The notes below the pieces were generated by a model that worked only from the letters and a program-made list of their open reading frames with translations, had not been told where the DNA came from and ran no database searches. Of a DNA stretch of 64,000 nucleotides, positions 40,540-49,504 are shown piece after piece; the stretch's first letter is position 1; every line of letters begins with the position of its first letter. The DNA is from an uncultured Lachnospiraceae bacterium (GTDB taxonomy: Bacteria > Bacillota > Clostridia > Lachnospirales > Lachnospiraceae), in NCBI GenBank assembly GCA_900548905.1, contig URMK01000031.1, forward strand, positions 1 to 64,000, given 5' to 3'. The position numbers were made by a program, and so were the translations under genes.

Positions 40540-41916
40540 TCACTGGATTCTGGCCAGATACTCTTTGGAGAGAATCTTCTTAATGTTTATGCGAAACAGG
40601 ATTCCTGCCGTTGCGGCGGAAATAAGATCGGATACCGGCTCCGCATAATAAATCCCCATTACTCCCAAAAAGCGGGGGAGCACCAAAGCCAGCGGGACCA
40701 GGAGTATCACCTTGCGGAACATGGCGATAAACAGGGATATTTTAGCTTGTCCCAGCGCGAGGAAGGTAGGCTGGATACCGTTCTGCAGACCGAAAAACAG
40801 CATCCCGAAAAGGAATACGGGCATAACCCGCGATACCAGTCCAATCAATTCCGGATCGTTAGTAAACAGGGCCGCATATATGCCGGGAAACAGCATAGCC
40901 GTCAGGTTGGCGGTGAAGGAGATGGCAAAGCTGATTCCGATCATACTCCGGTATAGTTTTTTTACCCGATCAAAATTACCGGCGCCGTAATTGTAGCTGA
41001 TAATAGGCTGTACCCCCTGGGTAAATCCCGAAAGCGGTGCGGAAAACAGCTGGAGCACACTCTGCATTATGGTCAGGGACCCCACATACAAATCCCCTCC
41101 GTATATCTGAAGCCCCCGGTTCAGCACGATACTGATCAGGCTTTCCGTAGACCGCATGATAAAAGGTGATATCCCCAGGGAACAAATCTGTCCCATAATG
41201 CGGAAGGACGGCCGGATATAGCGAAGGGAAAGGCGGAGGGATGACTTTGTGCTCATGAGGAAAGTAACATTCCAGGCTGCGCTCACCGCCTGGGAAAGCA
41301 CGGTGGCTACGGCTGCCCCCTTCACACCCCAGCCGAATACAAAAATAAACAAAGGGTCCAGGACAATATTTACGGCGGCCCCTATCACAATGGATATCAT
41401 GGCAATCCGGGAACGTCCCTGGGATATGATAAAAGGATTCAGCCCCAGAGCCAGCTCCACAAAAAGGGTGCCCAGCAAATAGATGGACATATAATCCACC
41501 GCATAGCCGATGGTGGCATCCGAGGCCCCGAACATATACAGAAAGGGCTGTAAAAAGACATAAAAGACGGCCATGAGCAGAACCGTAAACAGAACCAGAA
41601 GGCAGGTTCCGCTGCCGAGGATCTTTTCCGCATGCTTCCGGTCCCCTTTTCCCAGCCAGATGGCGGCCAGAGGCGCTCCGCCCATGCCCACAAAGGCGGA
41701 AAACGCCGAAATGAGGGTAATGATAGGAAAGGTAATTCCCACGCCGGTAAGAGCTGCCGCGCCCACTCCCGGTATATGCCCTATGTAGATCCGATCCACA
41801 ATGTTATATAGAATATTGATGATCTGTGCGATAATGGACGGGACCGCCATACTTATCATCAGCCTGGGTATGCTTTCCGTACCCATCCTTTGTTCGCCTT
41901 TATTATTCATTTCCAT
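40540..41916 (-). CDS. MATE-family efflux transporter
   Basis: A 458-residue, 12-helix cation-coupled multidrug exporter. The two-fold repeat is visible: PSIIAQIINILYNIVDRIYIGH in the first half and the FTQGVQPIISYNYGAGN stretch in the second. It is similar to NorM/DinF-branch MATE proteins. It is the first gene before the kinase at 39711-40532 with a 7-base gap, so the kinase system may respond to the exported compound. AGGAGTT precedes the start; the next ATG two codons downstream is an alternative. Confidence 0.93.
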   Translation of the reverse strand: MEMNNKGEQRMGTESIPRLMISMAVPSIIAQIINILYNIVDRIYIGHIPGVGAAALTGVGITFPIITLISAFSAFVGMGGAPLAAIWLGKGDRKHAEKILGSGTCLLVLFTVLLMAVFYVFLQPFLYMFGASDATIGYAVDYMSIYLLGTLFVELALGLNPFIISQGRSRIAMISIVIGAAVNIVLDPLFIFVFGWGVKGAAVATVLSQAVSAAWNVTFLMSTKSSLRLSLRYIRPSFRIMGQICSLGISPFIMRSTESLISIVLNRGLQIYGGDLYVGSLTIMQSVLQLFSAPLSGFTQGVQPIISYNYGAGNFDRVKKLYRSMIGISFAISFTANLTAMLFPGIYAALFTNDPELIGLVSRVMPVFLFGMLFFGLQNGIQPTFLALGQAKISLFIAMFRKVILLVPLALVLPRFLGVMGIYYAEPVSDLISAATAGILFRINIKKILSKEYLARIQ

Positions 41917-42070
41917 AACTCCTCCGTACCTGTTGTTTGGATACAGCCGCCGCCCTGTCCGGAAACGGAGACGGGCTGATCCATATCGCTTTTTCAGTAT
42001 ACCATGTTTTTATTTAAAATAAAATGAGGGAAGGACTGGCCTTGCCATCCCAAAAGTGGTAATCTTGTAG

Positions 42071-42136
42071 GAGAGACAGCCGTATCGCCGGGCCCGGAAG
42101 GTTTTCCGGGGAGCGGCGCCGAAACGGCGTACTCTC
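42071..42136 (+). ncRNA. Rod-shaped hairpin of unknown identity before the M42 peptidase
   Basis: Four successive helices can stack in one extended rod: GAGAG/CTCTC, GCCGT/ACGGC, CGCCG/CGGCG and CCCGGAA/TTCCGGG, with small internal loops and a 4-base tip. It ends 26 bases before the M42 start codon. It does not match any riboswitch class I can recognise. It could be a regulatory leader, a terminator-like barrier or a dispersed palindrome. The strand is taken from the downstream gene; the reverse complement folds equally well toward the divergent MATE gene. Confidence 0.45.
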
Positions 42137-42162
42137 ATATTAAAAACACAGGAGACTGACAG

Positions 42163-43221
42163 ATGAAAGATTATACCGAATATATTGTGGAGCAGACGCA
42201 GAACCTGCTTTCCATAGACAGCCCATCCGGGTATACAAAGGATGTGGCGGCATATTTGATGAAGGTTTATGCCGAACTGGGCTATGAGCCTGCCCTTACC
42301 GCAAAAGGCGGCGTATTTGTGAAAATTGCAGACGGTGTTTCCGAAGGAAACGGGGAATGCGATCCTGCTGCCGGCCCGGTTCTTATCGAAGCCCATGTGG
42401 ATACCCTGGGTGCGATGGTTTCGGAAATTACCGCTGCAGGAAGGCTGAACCTGACCGCATTAGGCGGCCTGAACCCGAACAACACGGAGGCGGAAAACTG
42501 CCGCATCATCACGCGAAGCGGAAAAGTATACACCGGAACCTTTCAGCTTCGTAATGCCTCTATCCACGTAAACGGGGAATATAACGATACCAAGCGATCC
42601 TTCGGCGGAATGGAGGTGCTTCTGGATGAAATCGTGCGCAGTAAGGAGGATGTTCTAGCGCTTGGCATTCTTCCCGGGGATATTGTCTGTTTTGATCCCC
42701 GTACGGTGGTGACACCCTCCGGATTTATCAAAAGCCGTTTTCTGGATGACAAGCTGAGCACCGGGATTCTGCTGGGTTATGCTAAGTATGTAAAAGAGGA
42801 GAACATAACCCCTTCCCGCCGGATTTATCATCATATTACCGTATTTGAAGAAGTGGGACACGGCGGCTGCGCCTCGATCCCTCCGGATGTGACAGAGGTG
42901 CTTTCCGTAGATATGGGCTGTGTGGGGGAAGGACTTGGCTGCAATGAATATCAGGTATCCATCTGCGCAAAGGACAGCAGGGGGCCTTATCATTATGACG
43001 TGGTAAGCGCGCTCATCGAAGCCGGGAAAAAAGCGGCGGCGGATTTTGCGGTGGACGTTTATCCGTTTTACGGTTCCGATGCGGATGCCGCCCTTACCGC
43101 CGGTTATGATGTACGCCACGGGCTGATCGGTCCGGGAGTGTATGCTTCCCATGGCTACGAACGCAGCCATAAAAAGGGCGTGGAGAATACTTTTAACCTG
43201 CTGAGGGCTTATCTTGGCTGA
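42163..43221 (+). CDS. M42-family metallopeptidase (glutamyl aminopeptidase/endoglucanase-like)
   Basis: A 352-residue dinuclear metal aminopeptidase that assembles into tetrahedral shells in characterised relatives. Metal ligands are His in EAHVDTLG, Asp in RFLDDKLSTG, Glu-Glu in FEEVGHGG, Asp in LSVDMGC and a late His in HGYERSHK. An inserted PDZ-like dimerisation domain sits between the first two ligands. Peptide degradation in the cytoplasm is the expected role. CAGGAG precedes the start. The next gene follows by 25 bases. Confidence 0.9.
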   Translation: MKDYTEYIVEQTQNLLSIDSPSGYTKDVAAYLMKVYAELGYEPALTAKGGVFVKIADGVSEGNGECDPAAGPVLIEAHVDTLGAMVSEITAAGRLNLTALGGLNPNNTEAENCRIITRSGKVYTGTFQLRNASIHVNGEYNDTKRSFGGMEVLLDEIVRSKEDVLALGILPGDIVCFDPRTVVTPSGFIKSRFLDDKLSTGILLGYAKYVKEENITPSRRIYHHITVFEEVGHGGCASIPPDVTEVLSVDMGCVGEGLGCNEYQVSICAKDSRGPYHYDVVSALIEAGKKAAADFAVDVYPFYGSDADAALTAGYDVRHGLIGPGVYASHGYERSHKKGVENTFNLLRAYLG

Positions 43222-43246
43222 GCCCTGTTAGGAAATGGAGATTTTT

Positions 43247-43504
43247 ATGGATTTTCTACAAAAAATGATACCGGTAACCGCCCTTATCCTGATATTGCTG
43301 TTTGTCCTGATCGTGATTATCCGCAGGCTGTCCTGCAGGCGCACTTCCACCTTTAAGTGCCCCGCCTGCGGACAGGTGTTCAGGCCGTCACTGATGCAGC
43401 TCATTTTTTCCGTGGGAAGCAGAAAAGGACAGATTCTGTATTGCCCCAACTGCGGGGAAAAAAATTATCTGGAACAGCTGGAGAAGGAAATTCCGGAAAA
43501 ATAA
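43247..43504 (+). CDS. Small membrane protein with C-terminal zinc ribbon
   Basis: An 85-residue protein with one hydrophobic helix (about residues 6-28), a basic stop, and two CxxC knuckles: CPACG and CPNCG about 30 residues apart. This is a zinc-ribbon arrangement on the cytoplasmic side. The family is not recognised. Start at 43247 with GGAG 6 bases upstream is preferred over 43235. The stop lies in the terminator stem. Confidence 0.7.
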   Translation: MDFLQKMIPVTALILILLFVLIVIIRRLSCRRTSTFKCPACGQVFRPSLMQLIFSVGSRKGQILYCPNCGEKNYLEQLEKEIPEK

Positions 43505-43545
43505 GAGAATGCCGCTCAATAATGAGCGGCATTCTCTTATTTTTA
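43501..43545. terminator. Bidirectional terminator between zinc-ribbon and flavin reductase genes
   Basis: Arms of 18 bases (43501-43518 and 43523-43540) are fully complementary with an ATAA loop, and TTTTT follows on the + strand. It overlaps the stop codon of the zinc-ribbon gene. GCCGCTCA/TGAGCGGC is its core. Confidence 0.9.
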
Positions 43546-43568
43546 ACTTTAGTTCCTGCCTCTGAAAA

Positions 43569-44132
43569 TCATCCCATACTCCCCCAGTCTCCAAGGGAAA
43601 CCGGGCGTACGGGAAAATACTTGGTGGATACGGAAATAACAGGAGCAGCCTGGCGCAGCCGTTCTTCAAAATCACTTTCGCCTGCCAGACATTCCTCCGC
43701 CAGTACATTCCTGATGCTGCATATGTATATTTCACTTTCGTTTTTGTCATCAAGATGAAGTGTTTTATCCACCTGCAGCTCAAACGTCCAGGGGCTGTCT
43801 TTGGGTACCGGAACGTGCAGGACAGCTCCCTCTTCAGAATCAATTTTCCCGGACTTATCAAATTCATATCCCGGATGGGTTCCGCAGTAATCTGCGGCGC
43901 CCAGCATCGCTTCGCTTATCACAGAAGCAGAAAAAACACCCTCGGCCCTTATTCTGTCGCGGGTCAGCTTATCCTGTCCGATACAGGCGACAAACTTAAG
44001 CCCTTCATCCCAGCAATAGGTGGCCCAGCAGAACAGTCCGTAGTTCGGATCCCCGTTTTCTTTGTATGTGCCATACAGATACAGGCACTGGGGACAGAAA
44101 TCATTTGATACAGGCATTGTTATTTTGGCCAT
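43569..44132 (-). CDS. Flavin reductase-like protein (FMN-binding split barrel)
   Basis: A 187-residue flavin-binding protein. The pattern SNDFCPQCLYLYGTY, then FCWATYCWDEGLKFVACIGQDKLT and VFSASVISEAMLGAADYCGTHPG fits clostridial flavin reductase/flavoredoxin-like proteins that reduce FMN or bind it. It contains several Cys (CPQC, C in ATYCW) of unclear role. The start MAKITMP at 44132 follows AAGGAGG. It lies 13 bases after lacZ in the same transcript, an unusual partner for a beta-galactosidase. Confidence 0.8.
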   Translation of the reverse strand: MAKITMPVSNDFCPQCLYLYGTYKENGDPNYGLFCWATYCWDEGLKFVACIGQDKLTRDRIRAEGVFSASVISEAMLGAADYCGTHPGYEFDKSGKIDSEEGAVLHVPVPKDSPWTFELQVDKTLHLDDKNESEIYICSIRNVLAEECLAGESDFEERLRQAAPVISVSTKYFPVRPVSLGDWGSMG

Positions 44133-44145
44133 AATTCGTTCCTCC

Positions 44146-47106
44146 TTATTCAAACTGATACCGCATCTCCCAATAGAACTCCTCCTCATCCAGCCTGTAT
44201 TGAGGCAGAAGCTCAGGACCGCAGGAATTGGATCCTACGCCGCTTTGCTTATAATCGGTACAGACGACGACGGAGCCGCATTTTTCCAGTTCATAGTTGT
44301 GCTGCTTTGTTTCCAGCTCCTGTATCGTGTATTCCGAAGCGTTGAAACTGAAGGGCCTGCTGCCTTCGGCCTGCATACCGCCCACCCTGACCAGGGAGCA
44401 GTTATAATGACTGCCGTTTTCCTGGGGGCGCACATAGTCCACATGGAGCTGGGGCACCGTCGTATGGAAAACATCCATATAGCTTGCCTGATGCTTGTCA
44501 CAGTAGCTTTCATGAGGGCCGTATCCCAGATAGGTAACCTCCTGCTCCTCCTGCGGAAGGCAGAATTTCAAACCGAAACGGGGCAGGAAGGGGAAGGAGG
44601 TATCTCTTTTTGCATCCACGGCAACCTTGATTTCCCCATCGCCGTTTACATTCCATACCGCATGCAGGCGCAGGAAGGGCTGTATGTAAACAGCGGCAAT
44701 GGAAAAGTCGCAGGTAACGGTTATCACACCCTGTCTGGCTTTGGCTTCGCATGCATATACTTTTACCACACTTCTGTCATATCCCGCTTCCTTCCAGGAA
44801 TGGATGATGTTGCGATCATTATCTGTAGGCGCCCGGTATACATTCCACTCTGCCGGAGCTGTTATACAGGCTTTGCCGTCCCGTTCCAGCTTCAGGAAAC
44901 TGCCTTCTTTTTTCCCGAACTCATAACATAGGCTGCTGTTTTCCATACGGAATACTTCCGGGGTTTCCGTAAGGGTGAGAGGCTCTCCCTTTTTCTGCAG
45001 GGACAGCTTACTCTCTTTCTCCCCGGAAAGCACGAACTGATCAAAACCCATTTCATGGCCGGCCTGGGTCAGCTTATCCTTTGTTTTCTGGAGGTAGGTC
45101 AGCTTAAGGCAGCAGTGGGCTTTGGGGTTGGCGGGAAGCTTCAGCGTAACATCGGTGAAGCCGTGTGGGGCCGCATCAAGTTCTTCCAGTACCCCTTCCT
45201 TCCGAAGGGTTCCCTCTTCTTTGATCTCATAGCGGACATAGATATAGTCCTTCAGGTTCCTGAAATCCAGTTTGTTGTGCAGGCGGATAATCCCTTTTTT
45301 CCGATCCAGCAGCTCGGCCCTGACCGGACGGATGGCATTTTTCCACTCGTAAAGCCCTTCGTGAGGCCTTCTGTCGGGGAATACCAGCCCATCCATGCAG
45401 AAATTCCCGTCATGAGGAAATTCTCCCGCATCTCCTCCGTAATGGAACATTTCCTTTCCGTTTTCCGCCCGGCCTTCATAGGTGGCATGATCACACCATT
45501 CCCACACAAACCCGCCGCAGAATCCGTCATAACGGTATATCTGCTGCATATAGTCTTCGATATCCCCCGGGCCGTTGCCCATGGCATGAATGAATTCACA
45601 TTGGATAAACGGCTTTTTAACTCCGGGTTCTGCAAAATATTCCTCAATTTTCCGGGTGGAAGCATACATATAGCTTTCCACATCCAGCATGGATTCATCC
45701 TTTTCATGCCCTTCGGGCTGGAAATGGACGCTTTCATAATGGAGCAGCCTTGTGGGATCGTAATTCTTCACCCAGCGGCCCGCTTCTTCCATATTGGTTC
45801 CAAAGCCGGATTCATTTCCCAGGGACCAGAAAATAACGCCGCACTGGTTCTTGTCACGTATCACACAACGCTGTACCCTGTCCAGTATGGCCTTTTTATA
45901 AGAAGGATCCTGAACAAAATAGCTGTAAGTGCCCTCCGTGCTGCCTCCGTAAATAGTGGCGGCGCCGTGGGACTCGATGTCCGTTTCCGCGATCATATAG
46001 AAACCATATTCGCTGCACAGCTCCGGAAACCAGGGGGCATTGGGGTAATGGCTGGTACGGATGGCATTAATATTAGCCTCCTTCATGATCCGCAAATCAA
46101 ACATAGCATCCACCCGGGAAACTACGGCACCGGTATAGGGGCTGCTGTCGTGCCGGTTCACCCCCTTGAACTTTACAGGCCTGTTATTGATCAGTACCAC
46201 GCCGTCCCGTATGGCAACGGTACGGATCCCTACCTTCTGAATCAGGATCTCTTCCGGGGTCTTGATTTTGAGGGTATATTGATAAGGCTCCTCCGCATTC
46301 CACAAAACGGGATCCGCAACCCGGAAAACGGCTTTCCCGCCTTCGGCAGGACATTCCCCCAGAAGGGTATCCTTGTCCCACAATTCACAGGTCACCGAAG
46401 GCTCTCCCACCACCTCATCAAGCCTTACTTCCACTTCCGCCCTGTTTTCCTCAAAATGAACGGGTGTTGTAACCGTGTAATCCCTCACATATTCTTTGGG
46501 TCTGAAAAGCAGGTACACATCCCGGAAAATACCTGACATACGGAATTTATCCTGATCCTCCAGGTAGCTTCCGTCGCACCATTTCAGGACCAGAACCGCC
46601 AGCTTATTCATTCCCGCCCTGGTTTTTCCAGTAACATTGAACTCACTGGGGCTGTGGGATACCTGGCTGTAGCCTGCAAACTTTCCGTTTATCCACACAT
46701 AAAAACAGGAATCCACTCCTTCAAAATAAAGGAACTGTTCCTTCTTAGCCTCCTCACGGCTGATATCAAAATACTTGATATAGGCGCCGCAGGGATTCTC
46801 ATCCGGTACAAAAGGAGGGTCAAAGGGGAACGGATACCGTATATTGGTATACTGCTTTTGATCAAAGCCCAGCATCTGCCAGCAGGACGGCACCTCCAGC
46901 CTGCCGAAGGCTTCCTCATCAAAATCCTTTTTGTAGAACTCCGGCACAGCCTCCGCATATGGGAAGTAGCCGAATTTCCAATCGATCCCGCTTAAGTTTC
47001 TAGCGTTCTCCTTTTCCTGCAGATCAAGAGGCACATAAAAACACCTGTTTTCTTCTGTCCCGACATGCAGTATTTCCGGGTTTTCATAGAATTTTTCCAG
47101 AATCAT
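44146..47106 (-). CDS. lacZ: Beta-galactosidase, GH2 family
   Basis: A 986-residue LacZ-type enzyme that hydrolyses lactose or other beta-galactosides in the cytoplasm (no signal peptide). The jelly-roll N-terminal domain is followed by Ig-like domains, the TIM barrel and the C-terminal small-chain domain. The acid/base Glu lies in SLGNESGFG, the nucleophile Glu in QCEFIHAMGN, and the galactose-binding HYPNAPWF and FCGGFVWEWCDH stretches are intact. The C-terminal part contains YGPHESYCDK. The start MILEKFYE at 47106 follows AAAGGAG. No lac permease is nearby. The promoter is at 47208-47236. Confidence 0.95.
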   Translation of the reverse strand: MILEKFYENPEILHVGTEENRCFYVPLDLQEKENARNLSGIDWKFGYFPYAEAVPEFYKKDFDEEAFGRLEVPSCWQMLGFDQKQYTNIRYPFPFDPPFVPDENPCGAYIKYFDISREEAKKEQFLYFEGVDSCFYVWINGKFAGYSQVSHSPSEFNVTGKTRAGMNKLAVLVLKWCDGSYLEDQDKFRMSGIFRDVYLLFRPKEYVRDYTVTTPVHFEENRAEVEVRLDEVVGEPSVTCELWDKDTLLGECPAEGGKAVFRVADPVLWNAEEPYQYTLKIKTPEEILIQKVGIRTVAIRDGVVLINNRPVKFKGVNRHDSSPYTGAVVSRVDAMFDLRIMKEANINAIRTSHYPNAPWFPELCSEYGFYMIAETDIESHGAATIYGGSTEGTYSYFVQDPSYKKAILDRVQRCVIRDKNQCGVIFWSLGNESGFGTNMEEAGRWVKNYDPTRLLHYESVHFQPEGHEKDESMLDVESYMYASTRKIEEYFAEPGVKKPFIQCEFIHAMGNGPGDIEDYMQQIYRYDGFCGGFVWEWCDHATYEGRAENGKEMFHYGGDAGEFPHDGNFCMDGLVFPDRRPHEGLYEWKNAIRPVRAELLDRKKGIIRLHNKLDFRNLKDYIYVRYEIKEEGTLRKEGVLEELDAAPHGFTDVTLKLPANPKAHCCLKLTYLQKTKDKLTQAGHEMGFDQFVLSGEKESKLSLQKKGEPLTLTETPEVFRMENSSLCYEFGKKEGSFLKLERDGKACITAPAEWNVYRAPTDNDRNIIHSWKEAGYDRSVVKVYACEAKARQGVITVTCDFSIAAVYIQPFLRLHAVWNVNGDGEIKVAVDAKRDTSFPFLPRFGLKFCLPQEEQEVTYLGYGPHESYCDKHQASYMDVFHTTVPQLHVDYVRPQENGSHYNCSLVRVGGMQAEGSRPFSFNASEYTIQELETKQHNYELEKCGSVVVCTDYKQSGVGSNSCGPELLPQYRLDEEEFYWEMRYQFE

Positions 47107-47207
47107 AAGCTCTCCTTTGGAACGAACGTTCCGTTTCCTCTTATCGGATTTTCCTTTTCCCGCCAATAAAGCAGGTTCTGTTGTCCAGTTGGCGGCTGCT
47201 ACTGTAA

Positions 47208-47236
47208 ATTATAAAGAAAATATGTTACACTTACAA
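47208..47236 (-). promoter_or_regulatory. Promoter of lacZ
   Basis: On the minus strand TTGTAA (47231-47236), a 17-base spacer and a perfect TATAAT (47208-47213) lie about 100 bases before the start. Between promoter and start a near-palindrome with a GAACGTTC core (47122-47129) could be an operator. Confidence 0.68.
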
Positions 47237-47310
47237 TACAAAAAAGAAAGATTAATGAAAAAACGCTGCCAGCAGGAACCCTGACGGTATACAGCAGAAT
47301 GTGAGGAAAT

Positions 47311-48513
47311 ATGTACGATACGACAGTAACATTGAAAAAAGGGACCGGCAGGACTTTAAAATCCGGCGGGATGTGGGTTTATGATAATGAAATAGAAAGC
47401 ATTACAGGGACGTTTGAAAACGGCGATCTGGTTACGGTGCACGATTTTGACGGTTATTTCCTGGGGATCGGCTTTATCAATACCAATTCCAAAATTACGG
47501 TACGCCTTCTTTCCCGGAAAAAAGGCACGGTTATCGACCGGGCTTTTCTGGAAAAGAGAACTGCCGATGCCTGGGAATACCGGAAGCAGACCGTAGACAC
47601 CGGCTGCTGCCGGGTGATTTTCGGCGAAGCGGACTGGCTTCCCGGACTGGTTGTGGACAAATTTTCGGATGTGCTTGTCGTGGAGTCCCTGGCGTTGGGC
47701 ATTGATCGGCTTAAGCCCATGATTCTGGAGGGACTTTGCCGTATCCTGCAAAGGGACGGGATTGCCATACGGGGTATTTATGAGCGCAGTGATGCCAAGG
47801 TAAGGCTGCAGGAGGGGATGGAACGCTTCAAGGGCTTTATCGGCGCTCCTTTCGACACCAAAGTGCAGATAGAGGAAAATGGAGTCAAATATATAGTAGA
47901 TGTGGAGGACGGGCAGAAAACCGGTTTTTTCCTGGATCAAAAATATAACAGGGCCTCTATCCAGCGGCTGTGCAGAGGGAAAAAGGTGCTGGACTGCTTT
48001 ACCCATACCGGCTCTTTTGCCTTGAATGCGGGTATTGCGGGAGCGGAAAGCGTATTGGGAGTGGATGCTTCCCAAACAGGCATTCTCCGGGCCGAGGAAA
48101 ATGCCAGGCTGAACGGGCTGGAGGATCGGGTCCGTTTCCGGTGCGCCGATGTATTTGAACTCCTGCCCGATCTGGAGGGACAGGGGGAACGGTTTGATGT
48201 GGTCATCCTGGATCCCCCGGCATTTACGAAATCAAGGAATTCCATCAAGAATGCGGTGAAGGGATACCGGGAAATCAATCTGCGGGGGATGAAGCTTGTG
48301 GAAAACGGGGGCTTCCTGGCCACCTGCTCCTGCTCCCATTTTATGGAGCCGGATCTTTTTGCCAAGACGATACGGGAGGCGGCATCCGGCGCCCATAAAA
48401 GGCTGCGCCAGGTGGAATTCCGTACCCAGTGCTGTGATCATCCCATTCTCTGGGCGGCGGATGAGTCCTATTATCTGAAATTTTATATTTTCCAGGTGGT
48501 GGATGAACAGTAG
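47311..48513 (+). CDS. Class I SAM-dependent rRNA methyltransferase (RlmI-like)
   Basis: A 400-residue RlmI/YccW-type enzyme that probably makes 5-methylcytosine in 23S rRNA. Domains in order: PUA domain at residues 1-75 (GGMWVYDNEIESI), central linker, Rossmann methyltransferase from about 190. VLDCFTHTGSFALNAG is the SAM loop, GVDASQTG follows, VILDPPAF is the DPPxF motif, and TCSCSH holds the catalytic Cys. It has AGGAAAT upstream. The next gene starts 44 bases downstream. Confidence 0.9.
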   Translation: MYDTTVTLKKGTGRTLKSGGMWVYDNEIESITGTFENGDLVTVHDFDGYFLGIGFINTNSKITVRLLSRKKGTVIDRAFLEKRTADAWEYRKQTVDTGCCRVIFGEADWLPGLVVDKFSDVLVVESLALGIDRLKPMILEGLCRILQRDGIAIRGIYERSDAKVRLQEGMERFKGFIGAPFDTKVQIEENGVKYIVDVEDGQKTGFFLDQKYNRASIQRLCRGKKVLDCFTHTGSFALNAGIAGAESVLGVDASQTGILRAEENARLNGLEDRVRFRCADVFELLPDLEGQGERFDVVILDPPAFTKSRNSIKNAVKGYREINLRGMKLVENGGFLATCSCSHFMEPDLFAKTIREAASGAHKRLRQVEFRTQCCDHPILWAADESYYLKFYIFQVVDEQ

Positions 48514-48557
48514 CGAAAAAGACAGACAACAGACCTTATACGGAGGAATAACCACAG

Positions 48558-49493
48558 ATGTACCAGACAATACTTTATGATTTTGATATACATATGCTTA
48601 TGGATTCGGGACAGGTGTTCCGGATCCGCCCCTGCGGGGAAAATACATACGTGGCGGCATCCGGAAGCCATGTGGTGCGGATACGACAGACACCTTCTGT
48701 ATCTGCCAACATGCCGGACCTGTCTGGTTCCGGTGCGGGCAGGGAGGGGGTCTGTGTGGAATTTTCCTGTTCCCCCGGGGAGTTTGCATCGTATTGGCAC
48801 AACTATTTCGACCTTGCCACAGATTACGGGGCCATGAAGCAGGCTGTGGATCCCGAGGATAGCTTCTTACTCTCTGCCGTTTCCTATGGAGGCGGAATCC
48901 GTATTCTCCGCCAGGATCTTTGGGAGACCATCCTTTGTTTCCTCATATCACAGAATAATAATATTTCCCGTATCCGTAAGAGTGTGGATGCCCTTTGCCG
49001 CCGTTTCGGGGATAAACTGGAAGCGGAGGGGGTTTTTCCGGATCCGGACCTCTACTCCTTTCCCGCACCGGAAACAATTGCGGACGGCGGTCCGGAAGGA
49101 TTGCAGGATCTGGGGCTGGGCTATCGGGATAAGTATATTCTGGCTATGGCACAGCGCTGCAGAGGCGACAGCGGAAAGGAATTTCTGGAATCCCTGCAAA
49201 ACGCTGGGTATGAGGAAGCGATCTCCCTTCTCACCAAAGAATTCGGAGTGGGGCGTAAGGTGGCCGACTGCATCTGCCTGTTTGGCCTTCACCATATCGG
49301 GGCTTTTCCTGTGGATACCCATGTAAAACAGATTCTTGCCTCCTATTACCCAAAGGGGTTTCCCTTTGAACGTTACCAGGGCTTTGCCGGAGTCATGCAG
49401 CAGTATATGTTTTACTACAAGCTTTCTCTTCCGTCCTCCCGGACGAAAAAAGCCCCCCGGAAACCCGTCACAGCCAGGAAAAAAATAAGCTAA
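48558..49493 (+). CDS. 8-oxoguanine DNA glycosylase (OGG/AlkA type, HhH-GPD)
   Basis: A 311-residue base-excision glycosylase/AP lyase. An N-terminal OGG domain (YDFDIHMLMDSGQVFRI) precedes the HhH-GPD core. In the core, NNNISRIRKSVDAL and the hairpin EFGVGRKVADCICLFGL hold the catalytic Lys, and the conserved Asp is in GAFPVDTHVKQI. It should remove 8-oxoguanine. The C-terminal tail is basic (TKKAPRKPVTARKK). An Lrp regulator follows by 11 bases. Confidence 0.9.
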   Translation: MYQTILYDFDIHMLMDSGQVFRIRPCGENTYVAASGSHVVRIRQTPSVSANMPDLSGSGAGREGVCVEFSCSPGEFASYWHNYFDLATDYGAMKQAVDPEDSFLLSAVSYGGGIRILRQDLWETILCFLISQNNNISRIRKSVDALCRRFGDKLEAEGVFPDPDLYSFPAPETIADGGPEGLQDLGLGYRDKYILAMAQRCRGDSGKEFLESLQNAGYEEAISLLTKEFGVGRKVADCICLFGLHHIGAFPVDTHVKQILASYYPKGFPFERYQGFAGVMQQYMFYYKLSLPSSRTKKAPRKPVTARKKIS

Positions 49494-49504
49494 GGGAGGT
49501 TTTC

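Noticed and set aside
42071..42136. Known riboswitch (THF, guanidine, manganese) before the M42 peptidase or MATE gene
   Set aside because: The conserved cores of these classes are not present; only a long rod hairpin can be drawn.
45055..46536. 493-residue open frame opposite lacZ
   Set aside because: Covers the catalytic region of lacZ in antisense; no start signals.
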